Shown: positions 1 through 5,538 of the stretch, piece after piece
Layout: every line of letters begins with the position of its first letter
How positions within the stretch are numbered: the first letter of the stretch is position 1
From: Thermoplasmata archaeon
GTDB lineage: Archaea; Thermoplasmatota; Thermoplasmata; UBA10834
DNA length: 8,729 bases
NCBI GenBank assembly: GCA_013329135.1
Contig: DUKU01000019.1
Location: 2,769-11,497 of the forward strand
Reading direction: 5' to 3'
Translations under genes and position numbers: made by a program
The notes under the pieces: generated by a model
Seen by the model: only the letters and a program-made list of their open reading frames with translations
Database searches by the model: none
What the model was told of the DNA's origin: nothing

Positions 1-161
1 ATGAGCTTCGCAGCGGTCGACTCGCCAACCTCAGCGAGCTCCGCCAGGTTCTTGGGGGAATCCACTGCGATCATCATGATGTCATTGTATCCCGCTTCCT
101 TGAGTTTCTCTAGGATCGCGGGCCCGACGCCTGGGAGCTTTGCAATCTCCTCTTCGGACAT
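1..161 (-). CDS. radA: DNA repair and recombination protein RadA, N-terminal part (runs off left edge)
   Basis: The first 53 codons of a minus-strand gene start with ATG at 161 and continue past the window edge. The protein begins MSEEEIAKLPGVGPAILEKL and continues with a stretch in the style of AGYNDIMMIAVDSP, then an AELAEVGESTAAKL segment. This is the helix-hairpin-helix N-terminal domain of archaeal RadA, with two LPGVGP/AEVGES hairpins. RadA is the archaeal RecA/Rad51 homologue; it forms filaments on single-stranded DNA and drives strand exchange. The ATPase core (Walker A/B) lies outside the window, so the call rests on the N-terminal domain alone. Other HhH proteins share LPGVGP, but the order and spacing here match RadA best. 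A TATA-like box about 45 nt upstream and an AAGGTG stretch before the ATG support this start. Confidence 0.85.
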   Translation of the reverse strand, partial: MSEEEIAKLPGVGPAILEKLKEAGYNDIMMIAVDSPKNLAELAEVGESTAAKL

Positions 162-202
162 GTAGACACTGCACCTTGCGTGTTTCAAAAGCCCGAGCCG
201 CG

Positions 203-211
203 AATATAAGG
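203..211 (-). promoter_or_regulatory. TATA-like promoter of radA
   Basis: On the minus strand this reads CCTTATATT. It would place a transcription start near 180, giving a leader of about 20 nt before the ATG at 161. The leader contains AAGGTG, a partial Shine-Dalgarno. Predicted from sequence only. Confidence 0.5.
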
Positions 212-280
212 GTATGGATTAGAGGTAGGCGAAAGTGGTGCGGGCACAGGACGTGAACTCGACCGGCGGCCGCACCAAAA

Positions 281-291
281 GGTATTAAATA
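281..291 (+). promoter_or_regulatory. TATA-like promoter of the membrane protein gene
   Basis: GGTATTAAATA lies 32 nt upstream of the ATG at 315, which suggests a leaderless or nearly leaderless mRNA. The core GGTATTAAA recurs exactly on the minus strand at 4178-4170, in front of the MBL hydrolase gene. Confidence 0.55.
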
Positions 292-314
292 GCCCCAGCT
301 CTTCGAGGGCCAGA

Positions 315-1073
315 ATGGCCAAGAAGAGAAAGAAGGACAAGGAAGACAAGGAGGACTACGAGTTCACGCCTCCTGAGTTCGACGAGAAGGAGTTCTTGCT
401 CAAGGAGCTCAGGGACACGAAGACGGTCCTGCTGACCGTGGGCTATGCCGCAGTCTTCGGCATCGTCGCGGGCGTGATGGCGAACCTCGACCAGGACCTG
501 GTCCCGCTGGGCCTCGCCATCGTCATCGCCGGACTCGTCTCTCTCAAGTACTTCTACCCATTCATCAAGGTTGACGTCACCCAGTTCCAGAAGAAGAACT
601 GGGCCGGGAACATCGCATGGTTCTTCTTCACATTCCTGGCCGTATGGGTCCTGATGTTCAACTTCCCCATCGCCGACCACGCCGACCCATCCGTGACCGA
701 AGTGACGGTCTGGGTCGACAACGGCACGAATGTCACGGCCATAGATTACGAGTATGTGGATTCCGTCGGAGCGTATGTGTGGGTCCCGAGATGGGGTGAG
801 TCTCTGGATTCGATGATCCACGCCTCTGCGGCTTATACGGTGAACATCACGGCCAAGGTGGCCGACAACGGCGAGCTCGTGACGACACTCGTGTCTGTGG
901 ACGGAGGAGAGAACTTCCTCAGCATGACGCCCGAGGAGAGCCACAGATACGGTTTCCTGCTTACCGGCGACCAGATCCTGTCTGGCAGCCTCACTTTCGA
1001 GATACGGGCAGCCGACGATGCGGGCCACGTGACGGTGTTCATGCCCGCAAGCGCGATCCCGGTCTCCGCCTGA
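315..1073 (+). CDS. Three-TM membrane protein with C-terminal external beta-rich domain, function unknown
   Basis: A 252-aa protein. Residues 1-36 are a very charged, Lys-rich cytoplasmic tail (MAKKRKKDKEDKEDYEF) followed by an acidic stretch. Three hydrophobic segments lie at about 37-56, 62-80 and 98-118. With the basic tail inside, the remaining roughly 130 residues would be outside the cell. That C-terminal part is rich in alternating hydrophobic/Thr/Val strands and has three possible N-glycosylation sequons (N136-G-T, N139-V-T, N177-I-T), as expected of a small Ig-like or beta-sandwich domain. I do not recognise a named family. The gene is divergent from radA and convergent with cca; only 3 bp separate its TGA from the cca stop. 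The start is supported by the TATA box at 281 and the lack of an upstream alternative. It is surely a real gene, but its role is open. Confidence 0.8.
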   Translation: MAKKRKKDKEDKEDYEFTPPEFDEKEFLLKELRDTKTVLLTVGYAAVFGIVAGVMANLDQDLVPLGLAIVIAGLVSLKYFYPFIKVDVTQFQKKNWAGNIAWFFFTFLAVWVLMFNFPIADHADPSVTEVTVWVDNGTNVTAIDYEYVDSVGAYVWVPRWGESLDSMIHASAAYTVNITAKVADNGELVTTLVSVDGGENFLSMTPEESHRYGFLLTGDQILSGSLTFEIRAADDAGHVTVFMPASAIPVSA

Positions 1074-1076
1074 GGC

Positions 1077-2411
1077 TCATCTATCCCAGGGAGCACTGTC
1101 GTCGAAGTGCTCCGTCAGGGCCGCCAGGTGCTGCATCTTCAGCATCTCCGGACCAGTGAGCACCGAGAGCTCGTTGACCTTCTTGACATCCTTCCCGAGG
1201 CTGAGGCGCCGCATCTCCTGCCTGAGGAGTTCGTCCCCTCGGGTCACATCCCTCCTGGCGATGACGTACCACCGTCCCCTCTCCACGAACGGAGGGGAGA
1301 GGCCCTTCTTCCACCACTTGGCCAGGAACTCCTTCGCGTTCTCCGACTTATCGGGGGGGCCCCTGTGCCTCCTCTCGTCCGGGAGGGTGAGCGACGCGAG
1401 CTCGATGACCAGGTGGGCGAGCCCGTCAACATGGATGCTGGTGCGTTCCACCTCGAATTCCTGTCGTTCGAGGAGGGCCACGGCCGCAGACAGGGACTTC
1501 CTCAGCTGAGGATACACCACGTCGTCTATCAGGTCGATCTTCGGGAATGACACGGACACGATGTTACCCAGCCTCTCGCCCGCGACCTCCTTGACCTTCG
1601 AAGATGGCCACGGCGTCCTCTCCGCGGGGAAGAAGAACTTCTCCGAGGGCGACCCTAGGTATTCGCGCGAGGCACGTATGAGGAGCAGCAGGCTCTCGAG
1701 TGACACCGCGGACGCGACGTTCCTCGAGGCGTCCACAGGGTCGATGAATGTGATGGGCTCGGAGAACTCCTTGCCCTCATGGCCAGGCAACTCGATGTGC
1801 TCGCCCCTCTTCCACTGCGACGAGGCCTGGAGGACGGAGCCGAATGTGCCGAAACGCATGACCAGGAGCTCGCACAGATAGCCCGAGAATCCCTGGACCT
1901 TGGCCTCGGCACCATAGCACCCGATGCCCTTCATGAAGCGCTTCAGCAGGCGCACCTGGTCCGCCTGGCCCTTGCCCAGGTTCTCCTTCACGAACCTGGT
2001 GTGGAACGGGGTCCTGTCGACCGCGCTCATCTTGCTCCTCGTGTCCCTGACCTTGAAGCACGGCACCAGGTCCACCTGGAAGCCCTCGAAATCCCCTCTC
2101 ACGTACGGGTGCTGGGCGTAGTGCTCCCTGCCCCCGAGCACGCCCCTGCCGATCGCGAGGCCTTTCTCCTTCAACGTCTCGAGCGACGTGCTCTCCGGGA
2201 ACAGCATGAACAGGTCTATGTCGGGGTCCCTCAGATGGGTCCCCTTGGCCACCGACCCCACAAGCATCAGCTCGACATGCGCGTCCAGACGCCTGGCCTC
2301 GCTGGTTACGATGGATTCGAGCTCGTGGACGGCATCCAGGACCTTCGTGTCCTGCGCCCTGGTCGGCTTGACCTTCTTGAGAACGGCGTCCTCGATGGAC
2401 ATCGGACACAT
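1077..2411 (-). CDS. cca: CCA tRNA nucleotidyltransferase, archaeal class I
   Basis: A 444-aa protein, the usual length for the archaeal enzyme. It adds or repairs the 3'-terminal CCA of tRNAs using CTP and ATP without a nucleic acid template. The nucleotidyltransferase signature GSVAKGTHLRDPDIDLF is at residues 52-68, with catalytic carboxylates D64 and D66, and the third carboxylate is D114 in QVDLVPCF. A conserved central-domain stretch, GFSGYLCELLVMRFG, sits near 174-188. The C-terminal half has the mixed sequence expected for body and tail domains. Two in-frame starts exist: ATG at 2411 and ATG at 2402. The TATA box at 2427-2434 predicts transcription starting near 2404, so the true start may be 2402 (MSIEDAVLKKVKPT...), which also matches the family's usual opening. 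It is transcribed alone and convergent with the membrane protein gene. The function is secure; the first three residues are not. Confidence 0.93.
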   Translation of the reverse strand: MCPMSIEDAVLKKVKPTRAQDTKVLDAVHELESIVTSEARRLDAHVELMLVGSVAKGTHLRDPDIDLFMLFPESTSLETLKEKGLAIGRGVLGGREHYAQHPYVRGDFEGFQVDLVPCFKVRDTRSKMSAVDRTPFHTRFVKENLGKGQADQVRLLKRFMKGIGCYGAEAKVQGFSGYLCELLVMRFGTFGSVLQASSQWKRGEHIELPGHEGKEFSEPITFIDPVDASRNVASAVSLESLLLLIRASREYLGSPSEKFFFPAERTPWPSSKVKEVAGERLGNIVSVSFPKIDLIDDVVYPQLRKSLSAAVALLERQEFEVERTSIHVDGLAHLVIELASLTLPDERRHRGPPDKSENAKEFLAKWWKKGLSPPFVERGRWYVIARRDVTRGDELLRQEMRRLSLGKDVKKVNELSVLTGPEMLKMQHLAALTEHFDDSAPWDR

Positions 2412-2424
2412 GGATTAGGCCCGG

Positions 2425-2434
2425 AGGTAATAAA
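2425..2434 (-). promoter_or_regulatory. TATA-like promoter of cca
   Basis: The minus strand reads TTTATTACCT. The identical 10-mer occurs on the plus strand at 3146-3155 in front of the Cys-rich microprotein gene, which supports both as promoters. By the spacing of the other promoters here, transcription would begin around 2404, just inside the longer cca reading frame. Confidence 0.55.
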
Positions 2435-2476
2435 TGCAGGTGCCCGGGAGAGCCCTGAAAAACGTGCAACGAATAT

Positions 2477-2516
2477 CGGAGTCGCGCCGCGCACGCAATA
2501 GCGCGCACGCGCACAT
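2477..2516. repeat. GC-rich alternating purine-pyrimidine element, copy A
   Basis: A run dominated by alternating G/C and C/A steps, with GCGCACGC occurring twice (2489-2496 and 2503-2510) and GCGCACAT at 2509-2516. A related run at 3111-3140 shares CGCACGC and GCGCACAT in the same order and orientation. Copy A lies upstream of cca and copy B upstream of the 118-aa gene, both outside coding sequence. Such sequence can adopt Z-form DNA or fold back, but no function is shown. Confidence 0.4.
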
Positions 2517-2538
2517 CATGACGATGAAGGAGAGTTAA

Positions 2539-2619
2539 GGTGTCTTTCGGTTGGTGTGGTGGGGATTGTCAAAATTTCTGCTTAGGAGGAAAGTTGAGCC
2601 ACCAACCTAAGACACCAAT
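2539..2619 (-). ncRNA. Candidate small structured RNA: 16-bp terminal stem with apical CUCCU loop
   Basis: Positions 2539-2556 pair with 2600-2616: 8 bp, a 2x1 internal loop, then 8 more bp. This foot closes an asymmetric internal loop and an upper hairpin of 4+4 bp (2594-2597 with 2569-2572; 2589-2592 with 2575-2578). The upper loop on the minus strand is CUCCUAAGCA. On the minus strand a TATA box, CATATTATA, lies at 2649-2641. The identical 9-mer precedes the beta-CASP gene at 8242 by 30 nt, so the same spacing puts the RNA start at about 2619, at the foot of the stem. No ORF fits. It does not match tRNA, 5S, RNase P, SRP, C/D or obvious H/ACA signatures. The rest of the 296-bp gap holds only the GC repeat, the cca promoter and a GC hairpin. 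The alternative is a short palindromic mobile remnant (MITE-like), though no target-site duplication is evident. Confidence 0.5.
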
Positions 2620-2640
2620 TGATGCCCAGTCGGCTCGTGC

Positions 2641-2649
2641 TATAATATG
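2641..2649 (-). promoter_or_regulatory. TATA box for the candidate small RNA
   Basis: CATATTATA on the minus strand is identical to the box at 8242-8250 that drives the beta-CASP RNase gene. No minus-strand gene start lies within 30-40 nt downstream; the nearest thing there is the foot of the hairpin at 2616. The plus strand also reads TATAATATG, but no plausible plus-strand gene follows. Confidence 0.5.
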
Positions 2650-2685
2650 ATTTCTGGGATACCTGCCAGCGTGGTACGAGGACCC

Positions 2686-2704
2686 CTCCGGCCGTTGGCC
2701 GGAG
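2686..2704 (-). terminator. Perfect GC hairpin just after the 118-aa gene stop
   Basis: CTCCGGCC, a 3-nt loop, then GGCCGGAG: eight perfect base pairs starting 3 nt past the TAG at 2708-2710. No U-run follows, so it is not a classical intrinsic terminator. It more likely marks or protects the mRNA 3' end, or separates this gene from the small RNA unit downstream. Confidence 0.45.
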
Positions 2705-2707
2705 TAG

Positions 2708-3064
2708 CTACAGGCCGTCTCTGATCGTGGACGACTGGATATTTGAGGAGGCCAAGGTGTCCTCGAGGTCCTGGAGGAAGATATCGTCTATCTCCGAGAG
2801 GCTTACGAGTTCCGTATGTTCGCCTCCGATATACAGCACTACGAGGATTCTCTCGTTCGAATATAATTCGGCGAATCCGAAATCGGCAGACGGGGACCAC
2901 ATTTTCCTCTTGAAGGAGAGGGAGCACGCCTCGCCCAAGCATTCGAACAGGCGGCTGAGCTCGGTCGGGGCCTCGCGCGTGCGCACGATAGCGAGAGACA
3001 TCCTCTTGTCCGTGCAGTAATCGCACACCCTCGAGACGTCCTCGCTGCTCAGCTCCGCGGCCAT
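2708..3064 (-). CDS. 118-aa protein with CxxC and Cx4C pairs, function unknown
   Basis: I do not recognise a family. The protein has a helical N-terminal part with CDYC at residues 14-17 and a second pair, C42-x4-C47, inside a helix-like stretch (LSRLFECLGEACSLSFKRK). Then comes a beta-rich middle (FGFAELY, ERILVVLYIGG, near 62-81) and an acidic, Leu-rich tail (SLSEIDDIFLQDLEDTLASS). The four cysteines could bind a metal, but this is inference. The composition is ordinary for a soluble protein, and the ORF is clearly better than those in other frames. A TATA-like TTAACTAA sits 24-31 nt upstream of the ATG, implying a leaderless mRNA. It is divergent from the Cys-rich microprotein gene at 3183 and ends in TAG followed at once by a GC hairpin. 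Confidence 0.72.
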   Translation of the reverse strand: MAAELSSEDVSRVCDYCTDKRMSLAIVRTREAPTELSRLFECLGEACSLSFKRKMWSPSADFGFAELYSNERILVVLYIGGEHTELVSLSEIDDIFLQDLEDTLASSNIQSSTIRDGL

Positions 3065-3085
3065 CGGGCGCGGCTATCCCCGACG

Positions 3086-3097
3086 GGTTAGTTAACC
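3086..3097 (-). promoter_or_regulatory. TATA-like box within an inverted repeat, promoter of the 118-aa gene
   Basis: GGTTA-GT-TAACC is a 5-bp inverted repeat. On the minus strand its core, TTAACTAA, is at the right distance (24-31 nt) upstream of the ATG at 3064. The overlap of box and repeat could serve regulation, but the repeat is short. Confidence 0.4.
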
Positions 3098-3110
3098 GTT
3101 GTGCACGAAT

Positions 3111-3140
3111 CAGCGCCCGCACGCAGCGTGCGCGCACATG
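3111..3140. repeat. GC-rich alternating element copy B, containing a 15-bp palindrome
   Basis: It contains the perfect palindrome CGCACGC-A-GCGTGCG at 3118-3132, followed by GCGCACAT at 3132-3139. It shares CGCACGC and GCGCACAT with copy A at 2477-2516. It lies in the divergent region, upstream of the TATA boxes of both the 118-aa gene and the microprotein gene, where an operator would be expected. Confidence 0.45.
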
Positions 3141-3145
3141 CAATC

Positions 3146-3155
3146 TTTATTACCT
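3146..3155 (+). promoter_or_regulatory. TATA-like promoter of the Cys-rich microprotein gene
   Basis: TTTATTACCT is identical to the cca promoter box on the other strand. The expected start of transcription is near 3175, a few nt before the ATG at 3183. Confidence 0.55.
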
Positions 3156-3182
3156 GACATAGTGATTCGACCACAGCAAGGG

Positions 3183-3326
3183 ATGGGAGACATGTGTTCT
3201 GAGAAGGATTGCCGGATATTCCGTGGCATGATAACCGCATGTGACATGTGCGAGAAGCACCCGACGGCCTCGACCCCGGGGCAACTGTCGATCACGGACG
3301 GGCCGCAGCCGCCTCAGCCCCTCTGA
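3183..3326 (+). CDS. Cys-rich 47-aa microprotein, function unknown
   Basis: It encodes MGDMCSEKDCRIFRGMITA and continues with CDMCEKHPTAS and a Pro/Gln-rich tail ending PQPPQPL. In this numbering four cysteines, C5-x4-C10 and C20-x2-C23, with a nearby His (H26), make a compact potential zinc knuckle. The tail looks disordered. Two starts are possible: ATG at 3183, or ATG at 3192, which is preceded by GGGAG. The frame is open further upstream to an ATG at 3099, but the promoter at 3146 makes that unlikely. It is divergent from the 118-aa protein gene, which carries the same two types of cysteine pair in the opposite order. It is convergent with the MBL hydrolase gene; only 2 bp separate the stops. 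I find no family for it. The evidence is the promoter match and the ordered cysteines. Confidence 0.6.
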   Translation: MGDMCSEKDCRIFRGMITACDMCEKHPTASTPGQLSITDGPQPPQPL

Positions 3327-3328
3327 CA

Positions 3329-4141
3329 CTACTTGTCCTGGGCCATCTTCAGCCTGTCGCTGACCTCGATGCCGTCCTTCTCGAAATCGACGGACATGAA
3401 GTCGCGAGCGGCGACGGTCCTGACGCCGGAGCTCTCCTCGATCCACTTGGCCTGGGTCTCCGGGTTCTCCTGGATCACACGCATGCCGAAGTGTGTGATG
3501 ATGGCCAGCTCCGGCTTCACTTTCTCCACGAGGTAGCCAGCGTCTTCCGTGCACAGGTGGTGCGGGATGCGCTGGCCAAGCGGCCTGGTCACGCACGCGA
3601 TCAGGATCCTGCACTTCCTATGCGCCTTGATGACCTGCTCCAGGAGCTGCGTGTCCGAGACGTACGAGAGCATCCCGCCCGAGGTCTGTATCCTGAAGCC
3701 CACGGAGGTGGTGTCAGTGTGCGCCGATGGGGTCGCCCACACCTCGATCGGCTTCATCGTGACCTTCGAGAATGGCTCCATGACCTTCACGTACTTCGGC
3801 TTGGCCTGGTGGTACTTCGATATCGCGGGGCCGTAGCCGTCGTCCCCTTCTATGACGCTCTTGCTGCCTATGAGAAGGCCCTGCTTCCTGGTGCCACCCT
3901 CGGTCATCGCCTCGATGAGTATCTCGGCGTCCATGTAGTGGTCTGGATGGCAGTGCGACACGAGGATCGCGTTCGTCTTGAGCGGGTCGATGCCTATCGA
4001 GCGCATCCTGACGAGCGCTCCGGGGCCGGGGTCGATGTGAAGGTTTCTCTGATCCTCCACATATATGCCACCCGTCGCGCGCGCCTGGTAGATGGTGGCG
4101 AACCGGCCTCCACCAGTTCCGAGAAAAGTTATCCTGACCAT
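3329..4141 (-). CDS. Metallo-beta-lactamase-fold metal-dependent hydrolase (270 aa)
   Basis: The protein starts MVRITFLGTGGGRFATIYQA, a typical first strand and loop of an MBL fold. The metal-binding motif HCHPDH is at residues 63-68. Further ligand candidates are H141 (SAHTDT), D163 (VSDTQ), H194/H195 (PHHLCTEDA) and H217 (ITHFGM). It belongs to the broad COG1234/1235 group, which includes RNase Z and phosphodiesterases. It lacks the glycine after HxHxDH and other RNase Z hallmarks, so the substrate (a nucleic acid or phosphodiester) is left open. The reading frame is open upstream, but those codons translate poorly and overlap the neighbouring deaminase. The ATG at 4141 fits the fold and lies 35 nt after the TATA box. 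It is divergent from the amidohydrolase gene and ends in TAG. Confidence 0.85.
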   Translation of the reverse strand: MVRITFLGTGGGRFATIYQARATGGIYVEDQRNLHIDPGPGALVRMRSIGIDPLKTNAILVSHCHPDHYMDAEILIEAMTEGGTRKQGLLIGSKSVIEGDDGYGPAISKYHQAKPKYVKVMEPFSKVTMKPIEVWATPSAHTDTTSVGFRIQTSGGMLSYVSDTQLLEQVIKAHRKCRILIACVTRPLGQRIPHHLCTEDAGYLVEKVKPELAIITHFGMRVIQENPETQAKWIEESSGVRTVAARDFMSVDFEKDGIEVSDRLKMAQDK

Positions 4142-4157
4142 GGGTCGAGAAACCTTA

Positions 4158-5498
4158 ATGCTTGGTCCCTTTAATACCCTTCCGAAGCCAGAGGGGTGTG
4201 CCCGCCTGTCCTCAACGCTGATCAAGAACGGCCTTGTCGTGACACAGAATGCGAACAGGGAGGTCCTGCGAACGGACGTGCTCGTCAACGGCACCAGGAT
4301 AGAGCAGGTCGGGCAGGTCGGACGGGATGCCGATGACGTCGTTGACGCCTCCGGGTGCGTCGTCATGCCTGGGCTCATCAACTGCCATGCCCACGTCTCG
4401 ATGGCGGTGATGAGGAGTGTCGCGGACGACGTGAGGCTCGAGGGGTTCCTGGAGCGCACGTTCGCGATAGACTCGAAGCGGACGAACGAGGACATCGCCG
4501 CGGGAGCGGCCCTCGGGTGCCTGGAGATGGCCAGGACCGGCACGACGACGTTCCTGGACCTGTACTATGCGCAGGATGTCATAGCGAAGAGCGTCGAGCA
4601 GGTCGGCATCAGGGGGTATCTGGGGTGGGCGGTCCTCGACCAGGAGTTCACGACCCAGAAGGGAGACCCTGTCAAGAACTGCGAGAAGTTCATCATGGCG
4701 CACAAGGGCAGGACGCTCGTCAAGCCCGTGGTCGCGCCTCAGGGGGTGTACGTGTGTTCGGACGAGACCTTCCGCAAGGCCAGGGAACTGGCGAAGAGGG
4801 AGGCCACCTTCTGCCACTACCACCTGTCCGAGACGAGGTACGAGGTCTACGAGTTCCAGAAGAAGACCGGGAAGAGGCCCGTCGAGCACCTGGCCGAGAC
4901 GGGGTTCCTGGCAAAGGGTGACATCGCCGCGCACGGTGTCTGGCTCACCATCAACGAGGTACGCATGCTCGCGAAGGCGGGCGTGTCCGTCGCCCACTGC
5001 CCCACGAGCAACATGAAGCTCGCGAGCGGCGGGTTCGCCCCGCTGCCGGAGATGTTCGCGAACGGGGTCACGGTCTGCCTCGGCACGGACGGCGCATCGT
5101 CCAACAACTCGCTCGACATGTTCCTCGAGATGAAGTTCGCCTCGCTGATGCACAAGGCGCACAGATGGGACGCGACCGTGGTGCCGGCCCAGAAGGCGCT
5201 CGACTTGGCCACGGTGGACGCAGCGGCCGCGTTGGGAGCGTCGAGGGACTTCGGGTCCATAGAGCCGGGCAAGAAGGCCGACATCGTGATAGTGGACTGC
5301 AGCACCCCCGGGATGACCCCGACGACCAGGGAGAACGCGGTCTCCAACCTCGTGTACGCCTCCCCCAGCCAGGCCGTGAGGGACACCATGGTCGACGGCA
5401 GGTTCGTGCTGCGCGACCGGGAGTTCGTGACGGTCGACGAGGGCAAGGTCCTAGCCGACGCCAGGGACAAGGCGGCCGCTCTGCTCGCGAGATGCTGA
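4158..5498 (+). CDS. dadD: Amidohydrolase: 5'-deoxyadenosine / methylthioadenosine / S-adenosylhomocysteine deaminase
   Basis: A metal-dependent deaminase of the MtaD/DadD family. Such enzymes convert 5'-deoxyadenosine, MTA or SAH to the inosine derivatives, clearing the by-products of SAM chemistry. Numbering from ATG 4158, the metal site is NCHAHVSM (H77, H79), HYHLSET gives H222 and E225, AAHGVWL gives H259, and LGTDGASSNNSLDM gives D311. The C-terminal composite sandwich domain contains the usual GSIEPGKKADIVIVD segment. The family is about 420-435 aa; this ORF gives 446 aa from 4158. The start is uncertain. The family usually opens right before (S)TLIKNGLVV, but no ATG, GTG or TTG lies there in frame, only CTG at 4206 (430 aa). 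Longer in-frame starts at 4140 and 4092 overlap the divergent MBL gene. The exact substrate preference cannot be read from sequence. Confidence 0.88.
   Translation: MLGPFNTLPKPEGCARLSSTLIKNGLVVTQNANREVLRTDVLVNGTRIEQVGQVGRDADDVVDASGCVVMPGLINCHAHVSMAVMRSVADDVRLEGFLERTFAIDSKRTNEDIAAGAALGCLEMARTGTTTFLDLYYAQDVIAKSVEQVGIRGYLGWAVLDQEFTTQKGDPVKNCEKFIMAHKGRTLVKPVVAPQGVYVCSDETFRKARELAKREATFCHYHLSETRYEVYEFQKKTGKRPVEHLAETGFLAKGDIAAHGVWLTINEVRMLAKAGVSVAHCPTSNMKLASGGFAPLPEMFANGVTVCLGTDGASSNNSLDMFLEMKFASLMHKAHRWDATVVPAQKALDLATVDAAAALGASRDFGSIEPGKKADIVIVDCSTPGMTPTTRENAVSNLVYASPSQAVRDTMVDGRFVLRDREFVTVDEGKVLADARDKAAALLARC
4169..4178. promoter_or_regulatory. AT-rich box between divergent genes, TATA for the MBL gene and possibly for the deaminase
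   Basis: The minus strand reads GGTATTAAAG, matching the promoter core at 281-289 and placing transcription just before the ATG at 4141. The plus strand reads CTTTAATACC. If that is used too, transcription would start near 4200, downstream of every in-frame ATG of the deaminase gene near its 5' end. Confidence 0.5.
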
Positions 5499-5538
5499 TG
5501 AAAAGCGCGCAAGTGGTTTGAGGGGTTTCCGAAAAGGC

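Noticed and set aside
285..1028. Long minus-strand ORF opposite the membrane protein
   Set aside because: Low-complexity His/Asp/Arg/Val translation typical of an antisense shadow; the plus-strand frame has clear TM segments and a promoter.
1777..2514. Second long minus-strand frame over the cca 5' half, and a 240-aa plus-strand frame
   Set aside because: Gly/Arg/Pro-rich shadow frames of the GC-rich cca gene, which carries the catalytic motifs.
2496..2530. C/D-box RNA (ATGATGT on the minus strand near 2520)
   Set aside because: Box C has a mismatch and there is no convincing D box or D'/C' pair.
2539..2616. tRNA or tRNA-like gene (8-bp acceptor-like stem, GGTTGGTGG D-arm-like string)
   Set aside because: No T-arm, no anticodon arm; the stem continues for 16 bp instead.
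3248..4174. 308-aa plus-strand ORF
   Set aside because: Antisense shadow of the MBL hydrolase; no coherent domains.
4142..4543. N-terminal extension of the MBL reading frame to 4543
   Set aside because: Ser/Thr/Arg-rich shadow of the deaminase coding strand; the fold starts at MVRITFLGTG and the promoter lies inside the extension.
4212..5162. 316-aa minus-strand ORF
   Set aside because: Shadow of the deaminase gene; His/Arg/Leu-rich with no family features.
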